64,000 bases of DNA from the NCBI RefSeq assembly GCF_006438825.1, contig NZ_RCZP01000021.1, forward strand, positions 1 through 64,000, given 5' to 3'. The position numbers and the translations under genes are program-made. Position 1 is the first letter of the stretch. Each line of letters starts with the position of its first letter. Of this stretch, positions 1 to 7,840 are shown piece after piece. Below the pieces are notes generated by a model that saw only the letters and a list, made by a program, of their open reading frames with translations, did no database searches and was not told where the DNA came from. Source of the stretch: Muricoccus nepalensis. Its GTDB lineage: Bacteria > Pseudomonadota > Alphaproteobacteria > Acetobacterales > Acetobacteraceae.

Positions 1-297
1 TGCGCCCAGAACAACATCGATCACCGACTGACCAAGCCCCGGCATCCTTGGACGAACGGGCAGGTCGAGCGGATGAACCGCACGATCAAGGAAGCAACCG
101 TCAAGCGCTACCACTACGAGACGCACGACGAACTCCGACAGCACCTCGACCAGTTCGTCGCCGCCTACAACTTCGCCCGTCGCCTGAAGACTCTACGCGG
201 CCTCACGCCCTACGAAGCCATCTGCAAAGCCTGGACAGAAGAACCGTCCAGGTTCATCCATGACCCGCACCACCAAACCCCGGGACCAAACATCTAG
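1..297 (+). CDS. IS481-family transposase, C-terminal fragment
   Basis: The reading frame is open from the first base and ends at TAG 295-297, giving the last 98 residues of a DDE transposase. The segment PWTNGQVERMNRTIKEA carries the catalytic glutamate (the E of VER) of the integrase core. The following NFARRLKTLRGLTPYEAI stretch is typical of IS481 elements. G+C is near 60%, against about 74% around it, which fits acquired DNA. The 5' part lies outside the window, so I cannot tell whether the element is intact. Only six bases separate its stop from the convergent stop of the next gene, so the usual non-coding right end is missing or overlaps that gene. Family assignment is firm; activity is unknown. 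Confidence 0.85.
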   Translation, partial: CAQNNIDHRLTKPRHPWTNGQVERMNRTIKEATVKRYHYETHDELRQHLDQFVAAYNFARRLKTLRGLTPYEAICKAWTEEPSRFIHDPHHQTPGPNI

Positions 298-303
298 GCC
301 GCC

Positions 304-1875
304 TCACCCCGGGAGGGGCGCGGGCCTGCCCGGGGCGGCGTCGCGGATAAGGCACCAGCCCGCGTCGCCCCCGGGCGCGCAGCCCGCGTGGAAGCTTTCC
401 CGGCAGGAGCGGTTGCCCCGCGTCTGCCAGCGGGGGGCGGCGAGGCACCGCGCCCAGTTGGCGGCGCTGGCGGCGGGGCCCTCGAGGTAGAGCGTCTCCA
501 GCCAGGCGAGGCCCAGCTCCTCCACCACCGGCAGGATCTCCAGCACCCAGGGCCACTTCGCCGGCAGGGCCGGCCGCGCGACGGCGAGGGCGCCGCGCGA
601 GACAGCGCGGCGGTAGCCCTTCAGGAAGTGCGATTCGAGGCGAACGCCGAGCGCGCCGCCCTGCGTGCCGATCAGGGCCTCCACCACCGTCATGTCGCAG
701 CCGCCGGGCAGGATCATCGCGGTGGGAAAGGCGAGGGCGATGCCGGGGAAGGTGCCGGCGCGGGCGAAGAGGTCGACCTCGAAGAAGTAGCCGAGCACGC
801 GCATGCGGGAGGCGGTGGCTCGGATGCTCGCGGCCTCCCCGCCCGGGGGGATGGCGCGCCAGGCCCGGACCAGGGTCGCCCAGACGGCGGCGGCGCCCGC
901 GTAGGCGGGATCGGAGGCGGCCCAGTGGCGCTCGAGGTCGCGCGGCAGGCCGCGGCCGCCGTCCCGCCGCGCCTGGCCGATCATCCGCGCGATGACCTCC
1001 TCCGCGCCCGCCGCCCCCCAGGAGACGACCTGGGCGAGGCGGTGCGGGCGGCCCTCCGCGTCGAGGAGGGCCTGCAGCAGGTAGCCCACGCCCTGCGCCA
1101 CCAGCCCGCCCTGGCTCTGGCCGGTCAGCACCACCTCGCCGCCCCCGGGCGCGCGGGCGTAGTCGGCGGCGTCGGCGATCATCCGCAGCGCGGCGGTGGA
1201 GGTGACCTGCGCCCGGCCGAAGGTCAGGCCCGAGCCCCAGCTCCGGAAGTCGCGGTGCTCGAACACATGGGTGCCGGCGATGGCGTAGATGCGGTGCGGC
1301 GCCCGGCCGCCCCCGCCCTCCGCCTCGAAGACCGCGGCGGCGAAGCCGCTGAAGTCGTCGCCGTAGAGCCGCACGAGCCGGTAGCCCGCGAGCTGCGCCG
1401 CGCTGGCGGGGTCGAGCACCGGCGGGCCGGCCGGCGCGTCGGAGGCGGGCAGGCGGATGTCGTAGGCGATGTCGGCCGCCAGCACCGTCGCCTCGTCCAG
1501 CCGCCAGAGGTCCGGGATGCGGGAGCGGGGGTCGCGCAGCACCTCGGCGGCGCTGCGGCCGGGAAGGTAGAGGGTGGCGGGGTTGCCCTCCGGCAGGCGG
1601 ATCTCCCCCACGGCGTCGATGTGCAGCTCCAGCCGCAGGCGCCGCCCGCCCTCCTCGATCCGGCTGCGGACGGCGTGGTGGGCCAGGATGTCCCGCGCGA
1701 AGGGCAGCAGCCCGGAGAAGGTGAGCTCGAGGGGCCGCGTGGTGCCGGGGGGCGGGGGGAGGGCGGCGTCGCAGCGGGCCTCCGCCCCGGCCACGGCCCG
1801 GCCGGGGACGGCGAGGAGGAGGGCAAGGCCGATCAGCAGCGCCGCCAGCCGGCACCGGGCAGGGAATGAGGGCAA
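304..1875 (-). CDS. exported alpha/beta-hydrolase, lipase-like
   Basis: I read 523 residues from a TTG start at 1875, preceded by a GGAG about 9 bases upstream. The first ~29 residues form a signal peptide (LLIGLALLLAVPGRAVAG), so the protein should be periplasmic or secreted. A nucleophile elbow GQSQGG places the likely catalytic serine near residue 254, inside a VVLTGQSQGGLVAQ strand-turn-helix that is usual for lipases and esterases. The rest is not similar to a lipase subfamily I can name. The same frame is open far upstream to 2895, but that part overlaps the AI-2E transporter gene on the other strand and lacks a protein-like composition. Several cysteines near the C-terminus could form disulfides. 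The substrate is unknown. Confidence 0.75.
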   Translation of the reverse strand: MPSFPARCRLAALLIGLALLLAVPGRAVAGAEARCDAALPPPPGTTRPLELTFSGLLPFARDILAHHAVRSRIEEGGRRLRLELHIDAVGEIRLPEGNPATLYLPGRSAAEVLRDPRSRIPDLWRLDEATVLAADIAYDIRLPASDAPAGPPVLDPASAAQLAGYRLVRLYGDDFSGFAAAVFEAEGGGGRAPHRIYAIAGTHVFEHRDFRSWGSGLTFGRAQVTSTAALRMIADAADYARAPGGGEVVLTGQSQGGLVAQGVGYLLQALLDAEGRPHRLAQVVSWGAAGAEEVIARMIGQARRDGGRGLPRDLERHWAASDPAYAGAAAVWATLVRAWRAIPPGGEAASIRATASRMRVLGYFFEVDLFARAGTFPGIALAFPTAMILPGGCDMTVVEALIGTQGGALGVRLESHFLKGYRRAVSRGALAVARPALPAKWPWVLEILPVVEELGLAWLETLYLEGPAASAANWARCLAAPRWQTRGNRSCRESFHAGCAPGGDAGWCLIRDAAPGRPAPLPG

Positions 1876-2001
1876 GGGCGGCGGCTCCTGGGGGGAAGGA
1901 TAGCGCGGCTCCGCGCCACTGGCTTCCCCGGCCCGATCCGGCCGCGCGCCCTGGGCCGGGCGGCATGGCTCCGCGGGCGGCGCTGCGCCATCCTGCGGGC
2001 C

Positions 2002-3072
2002 ATGGAAAGCCCCGTCCCGCCCGCCCTCCGCTTCCGGCTGCAGCTCGCCGCCCGCGTGGCGGTCATCCTCGGCCTCGCGCTGCTGGGGGGCTGGATCCTG
2101 CGGGGGTTCCTCCCGGCCCTCGGCTGGGCGGTGATCCTGGCGGTGGCGACCTGGCCGCTCCTCCGCCGCCTCCGGGCGGGCCGCGCGGCGCCCTCCCGCC
2201 TCCTGCTGCCCGCCGGCGCGACGCTGGCGGTGGCGGTCGTCTTCCTCCTGCCCCTCGCCGTCACGGCGGTCGAACTCGGGCACGAGGCGCGGGCGGCGCT
2301 GCACTGGGTGGCGCGGGCGCGGGCCGAGGGGGCGGCGGTGCCGGCCTGGGTCTCGTCCCTTCCCCTCCTCGGGCCCGAGGCCTCGGCTTGGTGGACCCAG
2401 GCGCTCTCCGCGCCGGACGCGGGGGCGGGGTTCCTGCACCGGCTGAGCGAGGCGGAGCTGATCGGCCTCGGGCGCAGCTTCGGCGGCGCGGTGGCGCGCC
2501 GGGCGGTGCTCTTTGCCGTCACGCTGCTGGCGCTGTTCTTCCTCTTTCGGGACGGCGAGGCGCTCGCGGCCCAGGCGCAGCGCGTGGCGGACCGCCTGCT
2601 CGGCCCCGGGACGGAGCGGCTCTCGCGCCAGGCCGTCGCCTCGGTCCGGGGGACGGTCAGCGGGCTGGTCTTGGTGGGGCTGGGCGAGGGCCTGCTGCTC
2701 GGGATCGCCTACGCCGTCGCCGGGGTGCCGCACCCCGTGATGCTCGGGGCGCTGACGGCGATCGCGGCGATGGTCCCCTTCGCCGCGCCGCTCGTCTTCG
2801 GCGCGGCCGCGCTGCTGCTGCTGGCCCAGGGGGCGGCGGGGGCGGCGGTCGGCATCCTCGCCTTCGGAACGGCGGTGCTGTTCCTCGCCGACCACCTCAT
2901 CCGCCCGGCCCTCATCGGGGGGGCAACGCGCCTGCCCTTCGTGTGGGTTCTGCTCGGCATCCTCGGCGGCGTGGAGGGCTTCGGGCTGCTCGGCCTCTTC
3001 CTCGGCCCGGCGGTGATGGCGGTGCTGGTGATGCTCTGGCGCGACGCGGCCGGCGACGGGGCGGCGCCGTGA
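2002..3072 (+). CDS. AI-2E family transporter (PerM/TqsA-like)
   Basis: A 356-residue integral membrane protein starting at ATG. Two hydrophobic segments lie near residues 15-60, one at about 70-90, a long soluble stretch follows at about 95-170, and four or five helices fill the C-terminal half, including the glycine-rich VLVGLGEGLLLGIAYAVAGVP region and a final LLGILGGVEGFGLLGLFLGP motif. This layout and the closing motif are those of the AI-2E exporter family (UPF0118). Members export the autoinducer-2 signal or act as Na+(Li+)/H+ antiporters, so the substrate cannot be given from sequence. It is divergent from the lipase-like gene, 126 bases away. Confidence 0.88.
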   Translation: MESPVPPALRFRLQLAARVAVILGLALLGGWILRGFLPALGWAVILAVATWPLLRRLRAGRAAPSRLLLPAGATLAVAVVFLLPLAVTAVELGHEARAALHWVARARAEGAAVPAWVSSLPLLGPEASAWWTQALSAPDAGAGFLHRLSEAELIGLGRSFGGAVARRAVLFAVTLLALFFLFRDGEALAAQAQRVADRLLGPGTERLSRQAVASVRGTVSGLVLVGLGEGLLLGIAYAVAGVPHPVMLGALTAIAAMVPFAAPLVFGAAALLLLAQGAAGAAVGILAFGTAVLFLADHLIRPALIGGATRLPFVWVLLGILGGVEGFGLLGLFLGPAVMAVLVMLWRDAAGDGAAP

Positions 3073-3102
3073 TCGCGGCCCGTTTTGGCAAGCGGCCCCC
3101 CG

Positions 3103-3128
3103 GGAACCCGCCCCTATCCTATGACGTT
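3103..3128 (+). promoter_or_regulatory. EcfG-type general stress promoter
   Basis: GGAAC at 3103-3107 and CGTT at 3125-3128 are separated by 17 bases. This matches the alphaproteobacterial EcfG consensus (GGAAC, 16-17 bases, CGTT) exactly. It lies between the transporter stop and the histidine kinase, and predicts a transcript starting near 3135. Confidence 0.65.
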
Positions 3129-3213
3129 GTCACCTGCTGATGCCCGGTTAGCTTCAACGGGAGCCGAATCGAACTCCTGCAAAAGAGGCCTGACGGCTGG
3201 CGAGGATCATTCC

Positions 3214-4962
3214 GTGCCCGGATGGAGGCGAGCGAGCCTGGACCTGCTTTCGGCCGCCAGACGCCGCCTTCGACGCTCCGGACGCCGGCCTGCCGAGGGC
3301 GGCCCCTCCGCCGTGCCGCCGGCCTCGCCCGACCTTGTCCCGGCCGCCGCGGAGGCCGCGCCCGACGGCACGAAGGCCGCCCGGCTCGCCGCGGTGCTGG
3401 CGGGCATGAGCGACGGCGTGATGATGATCGACGCCGACCTCCGCCTGGTGGAGTGGAACGCGCGCTTTCCGGACTACACGGGCATCCCGGCCAACCTGCT
3501 CCGCGTCGGCCTGCCGATGGCGGAGATCCTCCGTGCCCAGGCCGAGGCCGGGGAGTTCGGCCCGGGCGACGTGGAGGACGAGGTCGCGCGCCGGCTCGAC
3601 CGGCTCCGCGCCGGCATCAGCACCGGCACGATCGAGCGGCGCCGCCCGAACGGGCAGGTGATGGAGCTTCGCCGCAACCGCCTGGCCGACGGCGGCTTCG
3701 TCACCCTCTACACCGACGTCACCGCGCGCCGGCAGGCGGAGGACCAGCTCCGGCAGGCGCAGAAGATGGAGGCGGTGGGGCACCTCACGGGCGGGGTCGC
3801 GCACGACTTCAACAACCTGCTGATGGTCATCCTCGGCAACCTCGACCGCGCCGAGCGCTCCTTGAAGGAGCTCGACCTCGACCGGGCCGGGCGCGGGATC
3901 GAGCAGGCGCGGAGCGGGGCGAAGCGCGCGGCCCTCCTCACCCAGCGCCTCCTCACCTTCTCCCGCCGGCAGCAGCGCGAGCCGCAGCCCATCGACCCGA
4001 ACGCCGTCATCGCGGGGATGGCCGACCTCATCCGCCAGTCCTCGGCGAGCACGCTCGTGGTCGACTTCCACCTCGCCGACTGCCCCTGGTGCGTGCTGGC
4101 CGACCAGAACCAGTTCGAGATCGCCCTGCTGAACCTCGTCATCAACGCGCGCGACGCGATGGCCGCGACCGGCGGGCCGGTGACGATCGAGACCGCCCGC
4201 GCCACGCGCGGGGAGGAGGGCGTGCCTGACCTGATCCCGGTGCCCGGGCAGGAGTTCATGCGGATCACCGTTCGCGACACCGGCGCCGGCATGTCGCCGG
4301 AGGTGGCCGAGCGCGCCTGCGAGCCCTTCTTCACGACCAAGGCGGCGGGCAAGGGAACCGGCCTCGGCCTCTACCAGGTGGTGGACTTCGCGACGAACTC
4401 GGGCGGCCATGTCATGATCGACAGCGAGCCCGGCGTCGGGACCGCCGTCACCATCCTCCTGCCCCGCCTCGTGATCGCGGACGCGACGGGCGAAGGGCTC
4501 CAGCCCCCCGCGGCGGAGCGCTTTGCGGGGAACGGCGAGATCGTCCTCGTCGTGGAGGACGAGCCGGAGATCCTCTCCTGCACCGCGGAAGGGCTGGAGG
4601 CGATGGGCTACCAAGTCCTCCGGGCCCAGGACGCCTCCGCCGCCCTCACCCTCCTCGAGAGGACGCCCGAGGTCGCGCTGCTCTTCACCGACATGGGCCT
4701 GTCCGGCATCTCCGGGCAGCAGCTTGCCCAGGAGGCCGCGCGCCGCTGGCCGCACCTGCCGGTCCTCGCCACCTCCGGCAGCCCGTCGGCCCTGCCGGCG
4801 GACGGCGCGCCCGCCCTCGCGCTCGCCTGGATCGAGAAGCCCTACGCGGTGCCGCGGCTGGCGCAGGCCATCCGGGCCGCCCTCGACGCCCGGCTCGGGA
4901 CCCCCGCGGAAGGTTCCCCGGGCGCGGCGGAGGCCCCGGACGCGCCTTGCGAGAAGGGCTGA
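3214..4962 (+). CDS. PAS hybrid sensor histidine kinase
   Basis: I choose GTG 3214 (582 residues), with GAGG 8 bases upstream. In-frame starts at 3085 and 3121 lie upstream of or inside the EcfG-type promoter. Domains in order: variable basic N-terminus (1-50), PAS (about 55-170), HisKA with phospho-acceptor H197 in GGVAHDFNNLL, HATPase (about 290-420) with N box NLVINARDAM and G boxes DTGAGMS and GKGTGLGL, and a C-terminal receiver with VVEDEPE, phospho-acceptor D493 (LFTDMGL) and a conserved lysine in IEKPY. There is no transmembrane segment, so it should sense a cytoplasmic signal. HDFNNLL is typical of alphaproteobacterial HisKA hybrids. Partner and signal are unknown; the upstream promoter suggests stress induction. 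Confidence 0.85.
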   Translation: MPGWRRASLDLLSAARRRLRRSGRRPAEGGPSAVPPASPDLVPAAAEAAPDGTKAARLAAVLAGMSDGVMMIDADLRLVEWNARFPDYTGIPANLLRVGLPMAEILRAQAEAGEFGPGDVEDEVARRLDRLRAGISTGTIERRRPNGQVMELRRNRLADGGFVTLYTDVTARRQAEDQLRQAQKMEAVGHLTGGVAHDFNNLLMVILGNLDRAERSLKELDLDRAGRGIEQARSGAKRAALLTQRLLTFSRRQQREPQPIDPNAVIAGMADLIRQSSASTLVVDFHLADCPWCVLADQNQFEIALLNLVINARDAMAATGGPVTIETARATRGEEGVPDLIPVPGQEFMRITVRDTGAGMSPEVAERACEPFFTTKAAGKGTGLGLYQVVDFATNSGGHVMIDSEPGVGTAVTILLPRLVIADATGEGLQPPAAERFAGNGEIVLVVEDEPEILSCTAEGLEAMGYQVLRAQDASAALTLLERTPEVALLFTDMGLSGISGQQLAQEAARRWPHLPVLATSGSPSALPADGAPALALAWIEKPYAVPRLAQAIRAALDARLGTPAEGSPGAAEAPDAPCEKG

Positions 4963-4963
4963 C

Positions 4964-4979
4964 CGCCCTGGGCAGGGCG
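4964..4979 (+). terminator. hairpin after histidine kinase
   Basis: CGCCCT (4964-4969) pairs perfectly with AGGGCG (4974-4979) across a 4-base loop, directly after the stop codon at 4960-4962. No T-run follows, so termination is inferred from position and stem strength. Confidence 0.45.
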
Positions 4980-5076
4980 CCGGCCGCCCAGCCCTCGACG
5001 TTCCATCAGACGCAACAATTCCCGCTTCCTTCCCGTTGGGCATCGGGTGCCGGCGACCGCCGGCCGGGGAGGACGG

Positions 5077-5973
5077 ATGGATCGGCTGGAGAGCTTTGCG
5101 CGGGAGGGGCAGGACCCTCTTTCCATGGCGCTGCTCGTGCGGGACGCCGCTTTGGTGGACGCGCTGCAGGCCCGCCTCTCGGCCGCCGGCCTGCTGGACC
5201 CGCCGACGGACGGCTTCCTCGGTCCCGTGACCCAGTGGGCGCTGATGGCCTTCTGCGGCCCGCTCGGCATCCCCTTCGAGGGTGCGCTCTCCCCGGCCGC
5301 CGCGCGGGCCCTGCTGGCGCCCGGCGCCGCGTGGCCGCTCCGCCCGGGCGACGACCTGGCCGGGCGGGTCGCCGCCGCGATGGAGCGGCGGGGCGACTGG
5401 ATCTGCCGGCATCCCGAGGGCCTCAACATCGTCTATGTCGAGGGCATGGACCCGGAGGGGGTGAAGCGCCCGCGCCGCCCGGACCACTTCGACGACCTGC
5501 GCCTCCTGCTGCGCGTGGCGCCCGGCGGGCGGCCGGAACTGGCCGGCGCCTGGCCCGCCACCACCGGCGGCGGCCGCCCCTCCGTGGAGGAGCCCGCCGA
5601 GCCCGCGGGCGCGCCCCGCCTGCGCCTCGGCCAGCACCGTGCCTGGGCGATCGGCCGCACCGCCATCGGGACCGGGCAGGAGCAGGACGCCCTCGTGCAG
5701 GTGGCGCCCCTGGCGGTGACGCGCGACGCCAACCGGGACTTCCACCGGGAGGGCGACCCGCTCGACAGCGGCCTTCTCATCATCGACCAGCACGGCGGGA
5801 TGGACGCGCCGCCGGGGGAGGTGGGGGGCGCCGGCGCGGGGTGCCTGGTCGGCCGCGAGCAGGAGGGCCATCGCGCCTTCATGGCGATGCTGCGCCGCGA
5901 CCCGCGCTGGCGGGCCAGCAGCGCGCACCGGTTCACGACCTCCGTGCTGGAGGCGAAGGAGCTCGACGGGTGA
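5077..5973 (+). CDS. peptidoglycan-binding-fold protein with conserved His/Cys
   Basis: ATG 5077 is preceded by GGGGAGGA, giving 298 residues. Residues ~20-75 (LVDALQARLSAAGLLDPP... and GPVTQWALMAF) resemble a PG_binding_1 helical repeat. The remainder is an uncharacterised domain with recognisable blocks: NIVYVEGMDPEG, AWAIGRTAIGTGQEQDALVQVAP, then IIDQHGG (H239) and GAGCLVGREQEGH (C256). I recall similar proteins in other bacteria, often annotated only as peptidoglycan-binding. No signal peptide is visible, which is odd for a wall-binding protein; non-classical release or a phage-like lysis role are possible. The paired His and Cys could be catalytic, but this is inference. It ends convergently with rlpA. 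Confidence 0.7.
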   Translation: MDRLESFAREGQDPLSMALLVRDAALVDALQARLSAAGLLDPPTDGFLGPVTQWALMAFCGPLGIPFEGALSPAAARALLAPGAAWPLRPGDDLAGRVAAAMERRGDWICRHPEGLNIVYVEGMDPEGVKRPRRPDHFDDLRLLLRVAPGGRPELAGAWPATTGGGRPSVEEPAEPAGAPRLRLGQHRAWAIGRTAIGTGQEQDALVQVAPLAVTRDANRDFHREGDPLDSGLLIIDQHGGMDAPPGEVGGAGAGCLVGREQEGHRAFMAMLRRDPRWRASSAHRFTTSVLEAKELDG

Positions 5974-5983
5974 GGGCGGGGAA

Positions 5984-6003
5984 GCCTCCGGGGCGGCGGA
6001 GGC
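5984..6003. terminator. bidirectional terminator hairpin
   Basis: GCCTCCG (5984-5990) pairs perfectly with CGGAGGC (5997-6003) over a 6-base loop, in the 36-base gap between two convergent genes. It could serve both strands. No T-run is present. Confidence 0.5.
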
Positions 6004-6009
6004 CCCGGC

Positions 6010-6510
6010 TCAGTTCGGCGCCTCGGCCACCTCGACCGGCCGGACCTCGACCGGGGCAACCCCCTCGGTCTTCATCCCCAGCCGCTCGGCGAGCCGCGGG
6101 CTGAGGTCGATGATCCGGCCGCGGATGAAGGGCCCGCGGTCCTCGACCGTCGCCATGGCGGAGCGCCCGTTGCCGAGATGGGTCACCAGCACCTGGGTGC
6201 CGAAGGGCAGGGTGCGGTGCGCGACGGAGATGGAGGCGGGGTCGAAGCGGCGGCCGTTGGCCATCTTCCGCCCCGTGAACTCAGGGCCGTAGTAGGAGGC
6301 CTGGCCGAGCTGCTGCTCGCCGGCGGGCCGGAGGCCGCGCTGCTCGAGCAGCGCCATGGCCGGGTCCGCGGGCGGCGGGGGCTCGGGGGCGGGCGGGGCA
6401 GCGATCGAGGCGACCGGCCCCTCCTCTCCGGTCGGGGCGCAGCCGATGACCAGGACCGCCAGGCCGAGAGCGGCGACGGCCGGGCCGGCGCGCCGGGCGA
6501 GCGCCCTCAA
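6010..6510 (-). CDS. rlpA: RlpA-family septal ring lipoprotein
   Basis: 166 residues read from TTG at 6510. A lipoprotein signal peptide ends in VIGC, making C24 the lipidated residue. After a Pro/Ala-rich linker (30-60), residues ~68-150 form the double-psi beta-barrel: QASYYGPEFTGRKMANGRRFDP, TLPFGTQVLVTHLGNGRSAMATVEDRGPF and GRIIDLSPRLAERLGM. These are the hallmark blocks of RlpA, in which the catalytic Asp lies in VEDRGPF. Family members cleave denuded glycan strands at the septum or act as wall-bound structural proteins. The C-terminal SPOR domain of longer RlpA proteins is absent. A very short upstream frame overlaps its start by four bases. A second RlpA is at 27097. Confidence 0.9.
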   Translation of the reverse strand: MRALARRAGPAVAALGLAVLVIGCAPTGEEGPVASIAAPPAPEPPPPADPAMALLEQRGLRPAGEQQLGQASYYGPEFTGRKMANGRRFDPASISVAHRTLPFGTQVLVTHLGNGRSAMATVEDRGPFIRGRIIDLSPRLAERLGMKTEGVAPVEVRPVEVAEAPN

Positions 6511-6581
6511 TCCTCCAGGCCCCGCGTCGCCGGCCCCGAAGGGCAGGGGGTCACGCGGGCGTGGGGGCGGGGAAGGGCCAT
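6507..6581 (-). CDS. possible 24-residue leader peptide upstream of rlpA
   Basis: ATG at 6581 has AAGGAGAC about 8 bases upstream, the best ribosome-binding site in this gap. The 24-residue frame ends in a TGA that overlaps the TTG start of rlpA by four bases, so its translation could deliver ribosomes to rlpA. The peptide (starting MALPRPHAR) matches nothing I know, and high G+C makes such frames common. It may also be chance. Confidence 0.3.
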   Translation of the reverse strand: MALPRPHARVTPCPSGPATRGLED

Positions 6582-6848
6582 CTGCGGCGTCTCCTTGAGG
6601 CCCGGCGGCCGTGCCGCCCCGAGGGGCGTGGCCGCGGCGGGCGAAGGGGCCGAAAGCAGGGGGCTTTCAGCAGGGCTGCCTCCGGTCCCGGGGGATGGAG
6701 GCGGGAGGTCCGCCGTCGAAACGACCGTCCGGCGAAGCACGAGATCGTGTGGTATGGACTCGCGCCATCCCTGGCAACCGCTGCAAGAGGGTTGCTCGCG
6801 GCTTCGTGATTGCTCCAGTTTTCTGTTTAGTAATGGATTTGAAACGAC
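6582..6848. other. intergenic region, no gene recognised
   Basis: This is the core of the only gap longer than 300 bases (6511-6866). It lies upstream of rlpA and downstream of the RidA gene, both on the minus strand, so it should hold the rlpA promoter. A GC-rich stretch with short inverted repeats (6600-6720) is followed by an unusually A+T-rich stretch at about 6805-6845. I recognise no riboswitch, tRNA or conserved small RNA. Open frames here are short and lack protein-like composition. Confidence 0.5.
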
Positions 6849-6861
6849 GCCGCGGCGCGGC
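6849..6861 (-). terminator. terminator after amine-oxidase operon
   Basis: On the minus strand GCCGC, a 3-base loop and GCGGC form a hairpin followed by GTCGTTT. It sits 5 bases after the RidA stop codon, so it likely ends the amine oxidase, cytochrome c, RidA transcript. Confidence 0.5.
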
Positions 6862-6866
6862 CGGCC

Positions 6867-7373
6867 TTAGTGGCGGGCGGCGGTCACCTCGATCTCCACG
6901 AGCCAGCCGGGGTTCACGAGCCCGGCCACCTGCATGACGGAGCGCGCGGGCAGGTTGGGCTGGGCGGCCGTGCCGAAGTGCTCGACGTAGGCGGCCATGA
7001 AGCCGTCGAAGTCCATGCGGCCGCCCTTGCCGGGGTCGCCGACGAGGAAGACCTGCATCCGCACGACGTCGCCGAGCGAGAGGCCGATCGACTTCAGGGA
7101 GGCCTCGATCCGCGACAGCACGCCGGCCGTCTGCGCGCGCGTGTCCCCGAAGCTCGCGAGGCTGTTGCGCGGCGCCGCCGGGTCCGCGACCGGCGGCACC
7201 ATCCCGCTGACCATCACCGTGGTGGCGCCCGGCGGCACCTCCACGGCCATGGCGATGGGGAAGTTCGAGCCGGGCGTGCGGTGGCGGGTGATCTCCTGGC
7301 CCGCCGCCGGCGAGAGGAGGGCGGGGGAGAGGACCGTGGCCAGCAGGCCGGCGGCGAGCAGGGGGACGCGCAT
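6867..7373 (-). CDS. exported RidA-family imine deaminase
   Basis: 168 residues from ATG 7373 with an AGAAGG site upstream. RidA/YjgF proteins are normally cytosolic ~130-residue trimers that hydrolyse reactive enamines and imines. This one carries a clear 26-residue signal peptide (PLLAAGLLATVLSPALLSPAAGQ), placing it in the periplasm. The family-defining arginine is present at about R144 in LPARSVMQVAGL, and the closing VEIEVTAA strand is conserved, so deaminase activity is plausible. It is the third gene after the flavin amine oxidase and the cytochrome c, 26 bases downstream of the latter. In that context it would hydrolyse the imine released by amine oxidation. The substrate is unknown. 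Confidence 0.88.
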   Translation of the reverse strand: MRVPLLAAGLLATVLSPALLSPAAGQEITRHRTPGSNFPIAMAVEVPPGATTVMVSGMVPPVADPAAPRNSLASFGDTRAQTAGVLSRIEASLKSIGLSLGDVVRMQVFLVGDPGKGGRMDFDGFMAAYVEHFGTAAQPNLPARSVMQVAGLVNPGWLVEIEVTAARH

Positions 7374-7399
7374 GCGGCGTGTGCCTTCTGTTGAACGGG

Positions 7400-7840
7400 T
7401 CAGGGGCGGGCCGCCCGCACCTCCTCGGGGGTCGCGGGATCCTCGGCATAGGCGTTGCCAAGGTTGGTGCGGACCCAGTTCACCACCGCCGCCACCTGCG
7501 CGTCGTCGAGCTGCGTGGCGAAGCCGGGCATGCCGTGCCGGCCGTGGAGGACGACGCCGACGGGATAGGCCGTGTGCTCCAGCTTCTCGTTCCCCGCCAG
7601 CGCCGGGTAGGCGCCGGCGCCCACGGCCCCGCGCCCGTTGGGCATGTGGCACCCCGCGCAGATCGCGGCGTAGAGGGCCCCGCCGTCGCGCTGGCCGAAG
7701 CGCGTGGCCGAGACGAAGCCGTGGCTGTCCGACGTCGCCTCCCCCACCCGCTGCTGCGCCGAGCGCGGCGGGGCGTCGGCCTGGGAAAGCGCGGGAAGCG
7801 GGGCGAGCGCGAGGCCCAGGAGGAGAAGGGCGGGGCGCAT
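7400..7840 (-). CDS. periplasmic c-type cytochrome
   Basis: 146 residues with an N-terminal signal peptide (PALLLLGLALAPLPALSQA). A single heme site CAGCH (C61, C64, H65) follows GALYAAI, and the distal ligand is probably M104 in HGMPGF; the end (VAAVVNWVRTNLGN) is the usual class I cytochrome c helix. Its ATG shares one base with the TGA of the amine oxidase gene (TGATG), so the two are translationally coupled. The obvious role is to accept electrons from that flavoenzyme and pass them to the respiratory chain. NicA2 and its cytochrome CycN in nicotine-degrading Pseudomonas are a known precedent. The pairing here is inferred from gene order. Confidence 0.92.
   Translation of the reverse strand: MRPALLLLGLALAPLPALSQADAPPRSAQQRVGEATSDSHGFVSATRFGQRDGGALYAAICAGCHMPNGRGAVGAGAYPALAGNEKLEHTAYPVGVVLHGRHGMPGFATQLDDAQVAAVVNWVRTNLGNAYAEDPATPEEVRAARP

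Noticed and set aside
1876-2895. Upstream extension of the lipase-like frame
   Set aside because: It overlaps the AI-2E transporter on the other strand and is Arg/Gln-rich. The TTG at 1875 directly precedes a good signal peptide.
3160-3195. tRNA-like fragment (GAATCGAACTCCTGC resembles a T-arm read backwards)
   Set aside because: No acceptor, anticodon or D-arm pairing can be drawn around it, and the arm itself does not pair properly.
3085-3213. Longer N-terminus for the first histidine kinase (starts at 3085 or 3121)
   Set aside because: The EcfG-type promoter at 3103-3128 would lie inside the coding region, and the extension has no domain. GTG 3214 has a better ribosome-binding site.
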